Part shown: positions 12,972 through 24,097 of the stretch, one piece after another
Layout of the letters: the number at the start of each line of letters is the position of its first letter
How positions within the stretch are numbered: position 1 is the first letter of the stretch
NCBI GenBank assembly: GCA_009746045.1
Contig: RPFO01001642.1
Location: 293,001 to 357,000, forward strand
Reading direction: 5' to 3'
Origin: Mesostigma viride
Lineage: Eukaryota; Streptophyta; Mesostigmatophyceae; Mesostigmatales; Mesostigmataceae
DNA: 64,000 nucleotides
Notes under the pieces: model-generated
Told to the model about the DNA's origin: nothing
What the model saw: the letters and a program-made list of their open reading frames with translations, nothing else
Database searches by the model: none
Position numbers and translations under genes: made by a program

Positions 12972-13749
12972 TCCACTAGTGACTCCATGACCAGCGCCCT
13001 TTGATATGGCGCATGCGAGCTGCGTGGCCTACACAAGCACAGAATCATATATAGATTTATAAATAATGGAATATGTGTATCAAAGAGGCAATCATGCAGC
13101 TCGATAAAATGCACAACATCCCAAGCTTATAATGAAAAATTAAAATAAATCTTACAGGGTTTACCTCCAAGTGCGCTTCCACAAGCATGCCTCCACATGC
13201 AGCGAGCGCGTCTTTGGCATCGAGCGGAAAGTTACGGATTCGGCATCGATCATAGTGATTATTCCAAATCGCCTGGCCAGCCATCTGGCCTGTCGCGTAA
13301 TCCCATTGACTCACAGCAAGACTCTTGTAAACCAAGATATGTGAACACCAAGTAACACACAACAGTGGCCCTTCAGCCCAGAAAGCAACCCTGCACCCAT
13401 CCTAATGCACCCATGGCCAACTATCTGGAAACACAAGCACTTATCAAGTGTGTGGGCCCACCCCAGTGTGTGCAGAACCATGAACGCAGCCCATGCACAC
13501 TCCACCAAGTCTAGACATCAAAAACACATGCCTCTGCCCCCTTGGAAGCGCATCGGGCTCACGGGGGCCTGGCACGTGTCACCATCAAGACAAGACCTGG
13601 CAAAGAAATGCTTCGTGCCTCCTCCAGCCGGGGGAGCTCGTGTTGAATGATGGGGAGCGAATAGAGGCCAGGTCGTTATGGGGCCCCAAAAGATCTATAA
13701 CTACCGCGTGTCAAACCGAATCATGTAGCTTAGGATCACTTGCCGGGGA
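12972..13749. other. Intergenic stretch, nothing recognised
   Basis: Lies between a LINE fragment and the end of the EF-hand membrane protein gene. Short frames on both strands have no domain content. It probably includes the 3' UTR of the minus-strand gene ending at 13750. Confidence 0.35.
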
Positions 13750-16431
13750 TCAATTGGGGCACCCGTTGGCGGGGACCGCGCACCAGGCGTCGATCCCCGA
13801 CTGAATGCTCTTCAGGATCTTACTCCTGAAATCCATCGGGTCGGGATCAAAGATGGCCCCCTTTGTGAACGGGGACCACCCCGTGAGCTCCGCCTCCTCT
13901 TCCTTTGTCAGCTCTGTCCCGTAATAATCCTGCGGCCCGACCGCCGCCTCCACGACCCCCTGCCCTTGAAGCCCCATGAGAATGGCGATGCCACATGTCT
14001 CGCTCAGCGCGTCCTTGGTCCCGTTGAATGCTTCCAAGCCGGGCTCGACGCACTCCACGGGGACCGAGTTGGCAAACCGCTCCAACAGAAAGGGGAGTGA
14101 CCAGTAACGGACGACGTTGTCCACGGTGACGGGGAGACCCATCGACTTGATGAAAGTGAACCCCGCGCCCAGCGACTGCTCATACCCGTACCAGTCGTCA
14201 CGGCTCTGGTACAGAATCCTCGGGGCCGCGTCCCCCGGCTCCTGCAACGACAGCCGCAACGAGCCCTCTGTGGGCTTGACCACGCTCAGCACGGTCCCCC
14301 GCGGGCTGAAGAAGGAGACGTTGTTAGAGCCAAACCATTGGAAGCCCTCGATGTCCATGAACTGGAGCGCGCGCTCGTGCACAAAGCCGATGCCGGTGAT
14401 CTGCGACAGCTGATCAAAGGGGAGGTAGCCCACGCGGTCCAGCTGGAACTCTGGGGGGGTGACAGCGGGGGTGACGGGTAGGGTGGGAGGACCAGATTGA
14501 GCGATGGGCCCGTGGACGCCAGAACAAAGAGATGAAGGACAAACAGGAGGTGAGAGTAGAATTGATACTACAGCGATAGCATATGATGTGTGGGCCTGCG
14601 AGGGTCATGCTTGTTGTGGAGTAAGGCTAACTTTCATGCGGGGGGATTAGCTTAAGACTAACTTTCTATTAGAATTGTTGTCTAATGGATACGAAACTTG
14701 GGAGGCTTACTGATTGCTTTGACCCGGGGGGCTCACGTAGACAACAAGGGGGGATGAAGGTCTGCGGCTAGTGCTGCCAACGTACCTATCAGAAGATGTC
14801 AGTAGACGTACTAGCATGTATACTAGCATACGTACTAGTAAACGGATACTTTCAGTATATATGTACGTAGTACTATATATGTATGTACTTGTAGTATCTA
14901 CGTAACTACAAACTACCATCTACTAGTATGCAAATTTTAACATACAAGGCTAGACATTCCCACCCTCCACCCACCTCCAGCACCCGGAACGAGTTGTCTC
15001 GAAAGGATAATATAAAGTCAGGATTGACCGCCAATGGTTCGGATTCTACACATTTCAGGCCTGCGCTTGCTGTCTCATTGATACATGGCTGGAGTGAAAC
15101 CAACTGAACACCCACAACGGACCACGATGCATCCAGGTCATCCAGCCGTGCTACATGAAACTGTGCCACATGCCTTGGCAGCCAAATGCAAGGGGCGGCA
15201 AGGGGCGGCATACCCTGTATCGTTGTGTGCCCAGACCATCTAAGATGCGATCGATTCATAATTAAGTATGATAAATTACTGTATATTATAGATGGGCCGT
15301 GGCCACTGGCCCCGCTCGTGTGCGGCAGGTGGCAGCTACATTACACGATACCGAGCTTGATTACAGGCAGTACTAGATTGCTTATTACAGGTACTAGTAG
15401 ATAGCTTGATTACAGGTAGCTTGGTGCGCGCGATGGAGTCACACGAGGACATCGTGCAGCCCAGATGCAAGCGGAGGAGACGAGATCGACCACCAGCCAC
15501 TGACCGACGTCACATGCCATGGAATAAAACTTCCACAAGCAAACGTGCAACACAAGGCTATCTTTCTTGGAGTGGTAGTGAGTAACGCATGGTTATGCCA
15601 GGCAAGAAGTTGTTATTACTGGTGACACATAGCGCTCGTGGTTGGCGCGATACCGCAAGCAATCAACGGAATCATCAGCCCGGCATCGCGGGTCAACTCA
15701 CGAACCCTGGCAAGCGCAAGCAATCATGCCCTCTGCCGCGGGCAAGCCGCTAAATCAAGCTGTTCAAACAAGCTGTTCGAACCAGCTGTTCACGCCAGCT
15801 GTTCAAACACACTGCTCAAGCAAGCTATTAGAACAACCTGTAAAGCGGAAGCAAGTTCGCGCCTGCTCCTATGTAACGAGACACTCTACATCGTTCACTT
15901 AGTCGATTAAAACGTGGAGTACGGCCAGCACGCACAGCAAACGCCCCACGACATGCTCGTACCGTATAAGGCGGTGCCCGTCTTCACCACGGCAGGAGAG
16001 TCCGTCTTCCTCATGATGAATCCGCCCAGGTCGCTCTGGCCCGACGACCCTTTGGACTCCCGGGTGACGTCATTGGCCCACACGCTGAGGCCGAGAATAA
16101 CGAAGAACAAGCAAATGGCGAGGACTACCAAGGCGGATAGCCAAATACCCCGGCGTTTGTACCCCATCTGCAGTTTCGCGTGCTGCATGGCCGCGCCTTT
16201 CATCTCAAGCTCCGAGATAATGCCATCGCCGTCCAGGTCCCATTGTTTTATCCAGTCAATGGCTAGCTTTTTTGTATGGCGAGGATCCGACCGAGTGTCG
16301 GCGCTGGAAAGGATTTTCTCAAGCTTGGACTCTAGCAGCGAATGTGCGACCGTCTTCAACTGCTTGTCCTCAGGATTAATGAGCACGTTGACATGCACAG
16401 GAGAGGATACAGGCGATGGTGGCTCCGCCAT
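13750..16431 (-). CDS. EF-hand, single-pass membrane protein of unknown function (3 exons)
   Basis: Proposed exons on the minus strand: 16431-15963, 15150-14975 and 14442-13750. They join in phase (phase 1, then phase 0) to give 445 aa. Exon 1 has an N-terminal soluble region, a helical segment (KTKKLAIDWIKQWD-like), one EF-hand loop with the DLDGDGIISELE motif that should bind Ca2+, and one transmembrane helix near residues 95-118 (ALVVLAICLFFVILGLSV). The rest, about 320 residues, reads as one extra-membrane domain with scattered Cys; I do not recognise its fold. The second junction reads NSFRVLE joined to LDRVGYLPF, which is smooth. The start is the first ATG and suits a cytosolic Ca2+-sensing segment before the helix. 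Exon 2's acceptor was chosen by phase; another AG at 15161 would give phase 0 and would not fit exon 1. A decayed relative of exon 2 is at about 23250-23395. Confidence 0.75.
15755..15840. repeat. Short tandem repeat, AGCTGTTC-rich
   Basis: Imperfect copies of a ~13-18 bp unit with the core AAGCTGTTCAAAC are repeated about six times, just downstream of EF-hand gene exon 1 (within its intron 1 by position). No protein meaning is proposed. Confidence 0.7.
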
Positions 16432-17548
16432 CGTAATGGCTGATACGACCGGCGAGGCCTTTCCAAGCTAGGTGGGCCCACTGGCCTGCCGACAATGCGC
16501 AATGTGCCCGTTACACAAAAAGGGTATGTGAATGTATATGACGCGCGGCTCGCGGCTAGCGCTGTGAACTGGGACAACGTTTTTTCACGTAGCTATGTCG
16601 GACCGTGACCATGGGCTGATACGACCGCTGACCGTCGGGCCTGCAACAAAAAACTGGTAAGCCCTACCGCGCAGCGCCAAGGCTAGGGTTGGTAACGGGC
16701 GCATACACCGGAATAATTGCCATGTCTGCCTGATCGAAGTCGCGTGTGCCAGGTATGTTAGGGCCATTCACAGCTCCATTTTCCGGAGAGCGCCAGGGCG
16801 GTCACGTGCACGAGGAGGAGATACTTTTAGTTCCACAATGTTGCGCTTGTTTCCCGCTCTCAGCTTTCAACGGTTTGTACGGAGATTTAGAGAATCCAAC
16901 GAACTTCTTTACCGCCACGTAGGCACACAATGAACGATGCGATCCCATTGGGGGAAAAAAAAAATTAAAATACCCACGAACAGCAGAATGCTGCTCATGT
17001 GCGGCGTGCATGGGACACAACAACAACAACAACAACAGCAGCAGAATGCAGATGTATCGCGCTCGATTGACTTGACCTTCAGACTTAAGGCATCACAAAA
17101 GATTTTTAATGCATAAGCAATCGTTAACTCAACTGCTCTGCAGCAGCAAACCGATGCCACATGCGTATTCTCTCCTTTCTGTACCGGCGGCAAAATGTCT
17201 GTACCGGCGGCAATGCATGTAGTCCTGTACTCCTGTAGCGATCCGAGAATGAATCCAAATATTGGACAGTACAGTTGTGAACACTTAGCTAGATAGGGTT
17301 CTTGGCTCCGGCTCATATACTGCATGGAGATCGCAGCTGTGTCAAGTATCTTTCAGGTTCCTTCGAGGAGGTGGTTTTACCTCGCCAATTCAGCTGGCTC
17401 ACGCTGCAACCAGGAGTTCGTCAGGAACAGTAGAGGGCCTCGTTTAAACGGCGTTCTACGACAAGTCCTCAGCCCTGGTCGTCATCAGATCCTAATTGTG
17501 TTCGCTTTGCTTTACTGGCCAGGTAGATATGGTAGCTCAAGTCCTCCC
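16432..17548. other. Upstream region of the EF-hand gene; no gene recognised
   Basis: Includes the likely promoter of the minus-strand EF-hand gene, a poly-A/T run near 16952 and a (CAA)n-(CAG)n block at about 17019-17045. The short frames lack recognisable domains. Confidence 0.35.
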
Positions 17549-17992
17549 TCAACCAGACTCTCTCGACCAAACATTTACTCCCGTATCGCCTCGTACCAGT
17601 GCTGCAAGTCTCTGCGCGACTTCTAATTCTATCCTGTCAATGCCAGTCGATCCTGGCGGGGTACGTTGGTTGCTGCTCTCAACGTGCAATCTCATGCGAT
17701 TCCAAAAAGTAGCAGGAACGGGGATAAGGGCACGAGTTTCATCGTGATGCATTCTATTATTTATCGATCTCAGCCAGTCTGCTAGCCAACCTGCAGCCAG
17801 CCTGACTTCCTGTATTCTGGGCAACCTCCTTGCAAGCTTGTCCAATCCCTCATGGTCGTAGGCTTTGCAGGGGCGGCCCTTTCTTAGTCCTACTCGTCTC
17901 GTGTCTGGGTCCCTGACATACATGTCAATGCATGACTGCCTGTCCTCCACCGCTTTGGTCCCGAATTCCTCCACAACAGGAACCGTCCTCAA
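17549..17992 (-). CDS. Uncertain ORF, unknown protein fragment
   Basis: A 147-codon minus frame with fairly protein-like composition (for example GLDKLARRLPRIQEVRLAAGWLADWL). It does not begin with ATG, because the codon at its 5' end is TTG. It is not homologous to anything I recognise. It could be an exon or a transposon fragment. It abuts the proposed start of the coiled-coil gene on the other strand. Confidence 0.25.
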   Translation of the reverse strand: MRTVPVVEEFGTKAVEDRQSCIDMYVRDPDTRRVGLRKGRPCKAYDHEGLDKLARRLPRIQEVRLAAGWLADWLRSINNRMHHDETRALIPVPATFWNRMRLHVESSNQRTPPGSTGIDRIELEVAQRLAALVRGDTGVNVWSRESG

Positions 17993-20249
17993 TGCTAGCC
18001 AGCGTGCTAAATGCGCGCGAGAAGGAGAGTCCGGCGGAGCAGAGCTTTGCTGAGCTCAGCAGTAAACTGGACGCGACTCAGCGCATGGTTGCTGAGCTCA
18101 GCGACAGGCTGGACAAGCACATCGGCCATGCAGCCAACGCGTCGACACCAATGGGACTCCATGAGCCGCTGGTACCGGCACACATCTTGTCACCGCCAAC
18201 CAAGTTGGGAGCCAGTGGGTTGCCGGGCAGGGATCCCATCAATCTAGCCCCAGAAATTGAGTTAGAATTTACTCATGACTACACCAGTTTGGAGTCCGAA
18301 TCTACTGCGCTCAAGGCGCAGGCCGCGTTCTGGGCGCACAAGCGTCGCAGTTGTCCAAGTCATCGGAGGCCGCTGTGGAGGAGCTGCGGCGCTGCCAGGC
18401 CAGGGCTGCCTCAGCCGAAGAGGCCCTTGCGGCTAGCCAAGCTGAGCTGTCGAGCCAACGAGCCAGGGTCGCGGAGCTCGAGGTCCAACTGCAGCAGACG
18501 CACGCCAGGCTGAACCAGCTGCAGGAGGTAGAAGCGATGCTGACGGAGAAGACGAAGGCAAAGGATGAGGTGAGCGGTGAGAGGGGAGGGATGGCGTGAG
18601 TATGACTGGGGAGGGGTACCAAATCATATAAGAGGGTGGAGGGGTGCCCCTATAAGACGAGAGCAAATTGTAGCTGGGCAGGAGATAGGGTGTCTGCTGT
18701 CCCAATAGTACAGCTGGTCATGGCCATTTGACAGATTGGGCCAGCCTTGGGTTTGTTGGGCTGTTTGCCAATGTGACAGGGGTTTGATGCCTTTTGAGTG
18801 ATACCACCCATCCCATAAATGCTTTATTTACTCTAACCTGGACCGTCACTATACCATGGCCTTTTCACTCACGGCTCGTTGTGGCACCTTGATGCCTGCT
18901 CTGGTGATACCACGTATAGTCTCTCCCACTTCATTCATCATGGCCTGGGTGCTGATACACTGCTGCTTTATCCATGGCTGCATGTTTGTGGGGCATTGGG
19001 ATCGGAACCCCTGCCGGCCCCTGCTGGGAGTCACTGGTGCATGTTCCCCCCGGCCGTTGATCGATCTCGAACAGTTGTTGGACAAGGCTGCGGAGGAGCT
19101 CCAGCGCTACCAAGCGGCAGCGGCCGTGGCGCAGAACGCCTGGGCTGCGGAGAAGGCTCAGCTGTCAGCCAAGGCAGCAGAGGCGGAACATCGACTGCGG
19201 GAGCAGACCAAGGTGAGGAATGGGGGTCATGGCAGGGCGGCAGGGAATGACAGCTCAGTGCGCTAGAGGGGCTGGATAAGAATGTAAGAAGAGGACTGAG
19301 GTGATCCGAGGAGGAGGGATGAGGGCCATGCTGCCAGGGGTTTGAAAGACGAGCGCTCTACCTGGGCGAATGCATGGTCAGGCAGGAAGGATCTGAATGA
19401 TGGAACGAGGGTTTGATGGCACGAGGGTTTGTTGTGCAGCTTTGAGTTTGATCGCTTATCGTCATGCCACGAGGGGCCTGCCATGCTCGCTCCACCCACC
19501 CATACCTTGCTGTATTGCAGATGTAGGAGCATTTTGTAGCATGATGCAGAGGGGCCGGTTGATTCACTGATCCCAGTGACTCCCTGAGACTGCCTTTTTT
19601 CCTGCTTTTATACATCCATCGACTGCTGTCTTACTGCCTGTAAAGTGCTGGAATTCCATCCCATGATTGCAACTGGTCGTTGTCAATTAAGCGTGGAGGG
19701 TGCGCATTTTGCACAGAACGTAGACGGTTCTTATGCTTGCCCCGTTTATTTCTTAAACATCGAGATTCGTGAACTCCCCTTGCGACCCATGTGCCACTGT
19801 GACGGTAATGCTCGATATGGTAGGAACCAAGGAAAGGTGACGAGTGCGGCCCTGAACAGGAACCAAGGGAAGGGGAGAACGGTCTGGTCACATACTCGAA
19901 TACCGTCTAGCTGCTGTAATAATTATGCCTTTGGAAGCTGTTCCGGTGTCCCCCCCGGCTTGATCTCGATCATGCAGATGATCAACCAGATGATGGCCGA
20001 GGCGGCACCCAGGCCACAGCCTTGCAAGGCAACACCTCGGGGGGCGTCTTGTGGTAATAAAAAAAAAAAAAAGAGGCAGCGGAGGAGCTCCAGCGCTTCC
20101 AAGCACGGGCGGCAGTGGCGCAGGAGGCCTGGCATGTGGAGAAGGCTCAGACGTCAGCCAAGGCAGCGGAGGGGAAAAGTCAACTGGGAGCCGCACCGCA
20201 GCACCCTATTCCCGTGCCGTGTACCCCGACGGTAGAGGAGGTACTCTAG
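17992..20249 (+). CDS. Tentative coiled-coil protein gene with repeated homologous exons
   Basis: Proposed exons: 17992-18171, 18351-18569, 19075-19212 and 20076-20249, all in phase 0. Exon 1 starts at ATG and encodes heptad-rich sequence (FAELSSKLDATQRMVAELSD). Exons 2, 3 and 4 are related to one another: AAVEELRRCQARAA, AAEELQRYQAAAAVAQNAW and AAEELQRFQARAAVAQEAW. All are predicted coiled coil rich in Ala, Glu and Gln. Donors at 18570 and 19213 are good GTGAG sites. The donor at 18172 (GTACCG) is weak and was chosen because it avoids a frame change near 18340. The exon 4 acceptor follows a 14-A run with no pyrimidine tract and is doubtful. The product would be about 236 aa, ending with one CTPTVEEVL unit of the following minisatellite. 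No function is assigned. Upstream exons could be missing. Confidence 0.45.
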
Positions 20250-20445
20250 GAGCATCACCCTATTCCCGTGCCGTGTACCCCGACGGTAGAGGAGGTACTC
20301 TGGGAGCAGCACCATATTCCCGCGCAGTGTACCCCGACGGTAGAGGAGGTACTCTGGGAGCAGCACCATCTTCCCGCGCAGTGTACCCCGACGGTAGAGG
20401 AGGTACTCTGGGAGCAGCACCCTATTCCCGTGCAGTGTACGACCA
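20203..20445. repeat. 54-bp minisatellite (about 4.5 copies)
   Basis: Tandem units of 54 bp contain CCGTGTACCCCGACGGTAGA. The length is divisible by three, so one + frame repeats an 18-residue unit (CTPTVEEVLWEQHPIPVQ type). The first unit holds the stop codon of the tentative coiled-coil gene (TAG at 20247-20249, where the other units read TGG). Confidence 0.9.
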
Positions 20446-22830
20446 GTTGGGAGTATCTGTAGACCAGTTGGGAGTATCTGTAGCACATAGCCCAGAGAAG
20501 GGGCATAATATGGCCTATAATACATTCTAAGCTACTTCCTGCAAGGGTGGGAAATGTAAACGACACTTGCTCTAGGTGCACTGCCAGGGCACCTGCATCC
20601 CCATGGATGATCTATCAACTCTATGCCCAGCTAAGGGGGAGCATGTCATGTGCGGGAAGCCGGAAGATCATCATAGCTATACAAAAGCTAGAGCGTGGCA
20701 TCTCAGCAGTCTGAGAGCAGCTCTCTGCATGGGCACAGCATAACTAAATAAAACTAGGCATCATCTGGAGTGTGGCACATCATAGGCACACATGTACATG
20801 GCTAAATAATGCGCGTGGCTCAGCTGGTATAGTGCCTGTAGGAGGCCTACATGTACATGGCCACGGTCTATCTATTCTACACTACTGCATGCTGCTGTAT
20901 TCCCCTAAGCTGGGGCGTCTGGAGCCGCTGGGGCCGCGGGGGTCGCATGCCAGGGCTTGTGGCCGACGTAGATGGCCGCCCCCTTCCAGTACGCCGGCTG
21001 CCCCGCCTTGGTCTGCCGGAGGTGGAGGTATAGGTCGGCCATAGCTCCCGTCGCCGTTGTTCACTGCGCCAGGGTCTTGAGTCGTCAAGGGTGAAGAGAG
21101 TCTTCTCGAGCCGCTTGCGGCGTCGGAGAAAAGAAATCTTGTCCGCCGGGTTAGATTGAGCGGGGGCGCCCCTGCAGTTCTTACCCCACGCGCGGGGAAG
21201 GCGGTGGGCGACCACCTCGATCTCAGCAGTAAGGCCCATGCGACCAAGCCGGATTTCTCTCTCAAACGCACGCGCAAGCTTCTCGGAATTCTCACCTTCC
21301 TCCATGTCGAAGTTCTTGACGATGACGTTAAGGCTGCGCTTGGCGAGCTCGGCCTCCTCGCGGAGGTCAAGCGTCTGCCGCTAGACCTGGGCTGCGACGG
21401 CGCCGGAGGCGGCCGGGTGGATCGAGGTGGTATGCTGCTTATAAGCATGTCCGCCCAGGTCGTGATGGGAGGAGCATCGCCGGCCAGGCCTGCATGCAGG
21501 GGCTGGCTTGGCGGCGATGTCCTTCACCACCTGGGCGGTGAGGCCTGCGGTGTTCTGCAGGACCTCGATAGCGATGGCACTGTCCCTAAGACGCTGGTCG
21601 ATGTCGTGGAGCTGGGCGGTGATGGAGTCGGAGGAGGTGGCGGTGGAGGAGGCGAGGAGAATGGAGGTGGCGGTGGAGATGGTGAGGAGCTTAGCAGCTG
21701 GCCAGCTTGCCGCCCATTGCCGCCACTGACATCTGTGGCAAGGGGGGTCACGTGCTGCTCGAAAGCGAGGGCGCGGACGATGGATTCTGTCGCAACGGTG
21801 GGGGGTGGTGGTGGGGGAGCCCAGATCTCGGTTTCGGAGGTCCCGAGGAGGGAGCAGAGGGCGAAGCGTTGGAGCCGCGGGCGATTCATGCGGCCAAGTC
21901 GCGGGAGATCCTCGACGGGGTCGGCAGGCTGACCATTAGGCCAGCGGCCGCGGTTGTGGGAGCACAGGTATGAGCACAGGTCCATAATTAATTAATTAAT
22001 TAAACTCGTGCTCCCGTTGGGGAGTCACGGAGCACCGAAGTGCTTTTAATCCCTGTGTGTGCACTACAGGAGAAAGGGCAGAGACCCCCAGTCTCCTTCA
22101 TGCCAAAGGCATGCCACAGCTGCAATCGGGCGCGGCTAGCTAAAAGGACAGGCTAACGATCCGGCAAACTGTGGGTGCAATAAGACCCATGTGAGCATGT
22201 CATAGCAAGGAGCGTGGGCAAGTAATCTGAACATAGCCAGGGCGTAGCATGGCTGTACTAGAACTAGGCTAAGGCTATGGCTGGTTGTGTACCGTGCGTT
22301 GGCGGCACGTGGTCAACTAGGTTTGTTGGCACAGCTAGGCAAACATTCTAGGCATGGCTGCCTTAGCGACAGTGACTCCAATGGTTACAAGCTAGGGCTA
22401 TTGCTATTCAACCCCGCTGGGGGCGTCCACATCTTGTGGTTGATCATCAGGTCCCCGCCCCTCCAGTACACCTTGGGCTATAAGCGAGGCGTACGTGCCG
22501 CAAAACACGTCTTCCATGAAGACTCCGGGACCGCGGTTCCAGAATTAAGCCATATGCGTTGATCAATGTCAAAGGAGATCTTGTCCCATTGCGGCTCGGC
22601 AGGGCGGCTGCGCTTGGGCTCTGGCGATGCAGATGGCGAGGAAAGCCCTGGGGGCTGGGCGAGCACCAGTGCGCAACTTAGTAGTGTCACCGCTGCCTGC
22701 CGGACCTGATGGCGAAGCTGCAGCCGGAGCTGCAGATGTATATTTTCATTGCCGAGCGCAGCCGCCAGGCTGCGTTGCGTCGAGGGGCGTTTGCTCATCG
22801 TATATTGCATAATAGCCTCGGAAAATTATA
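20440..22830 (-). mobile_element. ORF1-only LINE copy 2 (minus strand, with nested insertion)
   Basis: ORF1 begins at ATG 22798 (MSKRPSTQRSLAAALG) and is interrupted at about 21985-22475 by another retroposon end. It continues through a proline-rich stretch and RIPRSLRVRLREKS (about 21310-21240), then FLRRRKRLEKTLFTLDD (about 21140-21090), and ends GQPAYWKGAAIYVGHKPW... with a stop at 20905-20907. The 3' UTR runs to about 20450 and matches copy 1. ORF1 is directly followed by the 3' UTR with no RT ORF, so this copy shows the compact layout of the family. Frameshifts break the frame near 21520. The 3' tail merges into the 54-bp minisatellite region. Confidence 0.65.
21984..22475 (-). mobile_element. 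LINE 3' end nested inside ORF1-only copy 2
   Basis: A (TTAA)n tail at about 21986-22003 is followed to the right (the 5' side on the minus strand) by a hairpin with arms TGCTCCCGTTGGGGAG/CACGGAGCA (22010-22034) and 3' UTR sequence. A short piece near 22420-22465 resembles the ORF1 C-terminus. It splits ORF1 of copy 2, as shown by comparison with copy 1. Confidence 0.5.
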
Positions 22831-22998
22831 TCAGCATGTGCGTCATAGAAAGACGCGCCGATTGTGAGATTCACGGCTAAATTCGGTGCTCAATTTATGT
22901 GAAAGTTATGAGCTCCGCCGTCAGCCATGGCTACCTCGTGGCTCGTGGCTAAGCAAAGCTACCATGTATACCAACCATGTAACCTGAGTATCCGATAG

Positions 22999-23200
22999 TA
23001 ATTAATAAATAAATTTTAAACACGTGCTCCCGTTGGGGAGTCACGGAGCACCTTTAGAAGTGCTTTAGTATCCGATATATGCTAGTGCTCAGCTTAATTA
23101 ACCTCATGCTGCATGGCGCCTACCTCATGCATGGCGCCTACCTCATGCAGAGTAGCGCCTACCTAGATATCGATTATATAATAATAGCTCTACACGTAAG
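22999..23200 (-). mobile_element. LINE 3' tail fragment
   Basis: A TTAATAAATAAATT tail followed by the same TGCTCCCGTTGGGGAGTCACG hairpin as at 22010 and 12406, on the minus strand. Only the 3' end is present. A short tandem repeat with core CCTCATGCATGGCGCCTA follows at about 23100-23165. Confidence 0.5.
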
Positions 23201-23249
23201 CCAGCCATAATTCCAATGCACAAGGCTACACATTTCCTTCTCCATTCAT

Positions 23250-23395
23250 ATTCATCATCCTGAACGACTCGAAAACGCGGATGAAGATAACGGCAGGCTT
23301 GAGCTACCATGGTCCGGATTCTCCCTATTTAGAACTGGCCTGCGCTGGTAGTCTCCTTGACATAATAGCTTGGCTTTGCAGCCACCTGTTATATC
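23250..23395 (-). pseudogene. Decayed copy of an exon of the EF-hand membrane protein family
   Basis: Aligned by eye with exon 2 of the gene at 13750-16431 (about 15075-14975). Shared blocks include AGCGCAGGCC, GAATCCG/GAACC, and a stretch where the copy reads KPAVIFIRVFESFR against NPDFILSFRDNSFR. The copy has a stop codon and small indels. Neighbouring exons were not found, and LINE fragments flank it on both sides. It is a remnant of a paralogue. Confidence 0.45.
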
Positions 23396-23574
23396 TAAGC
23401 AAGCAAAACGGTACATAATTAGTCGTCAAGTTACATAGTTGTCTGCTTCAAATATTTCTATCTATCTCGAAATATGATAGATTTGGTTTGACATGCAATA
23501 CTAGTAACATGATCCACAAACAAGGTCATCAGTAAATTTCAGCATCATTAAATAGGTACCTTATGGGAAAAGAT

Positions 23575-24097
23575 TAAAATAAAATTAAATTAAATCATAA
23601 CATGCCTCCGTGGGGAGGTCATGTAGCACATATTCCATGATGGATGGGGTGGAGGAAGCCGCGTGATCGAACTATCCTAACTCTAAGCTATCTAGAAAAT
23701 CCTAACTACACTACTCATCAAAACGCCTCCTCCGCTTGGGGGGAGGTGGCTTGCCCACAGGGTCGGGCGTGTGCGCCTTGACAATCTTCTTCCACCGCGT
23801 CTTGTCCTGCATGGCAGTCCAAAGACGGGAGAGAGAGTGGATGCGGTGCTCAAACTGGGCTGGGACCACTAGGTCGTCCAGCAACATCTGAACGTAGTTC
23901 GTGACAGGTTTCCCTACCCTTTTGGGAATGTCCGCGGGGCCAGGCCAGGTCAGAATGTGCCGCCCTGGCTGGCCAAGCCGCTGGGGGCCGGCCAGACCGA
24001 GGGTGGTGTCGACCTGGCTGGTGCGGGCAAGGTGTCCTACAAATGCTATCCTACGCTGCCTAATCTCGTCCGAAACACGAGGCATGCCATGATACAA
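23575..24097 (-). mobile_element. LINE 3' end, C-terminal RT ORF fragment (minus)
   Basis: The minus frame 24097-23711 encodes RQRRIAFVGHLARTSQVD, QPGRHILTWPGP and a basic end (PPPPKRRRRFDE). It is followed by a 3' UTR, a hairpin built on CCTCCGTGGGGAGG (23604-23617) and a (TTTAA)n-like tail at about 23575-23598. It is the best-preserved member of the family seen at 9.7-12.97 kb. The upstream RT domain is missing. Confidence 0.75.

Noticed and set aside
15914-16471. 185-codon + frame
   Set aside because: Antisense to EF-hand gene exon 1, which has clear EF-hand and transmembrane features.
18172-18350. Continuous coding through 18172-18345 in the first frame of the coiled-coil gene
   Set aside because: The frame does not connect to the coiled-coil frame at 18351. 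An intron with matching phase explains it, though the donor is weak, so it remains tentative.
20810-20850. tRNA-like A box (TGGCTCAGCTGG) in the LINE 3' UTR
   Set aside because: No B box, anticodon stem or cloverleaf follows, and the copy at 6228 lacks the match.
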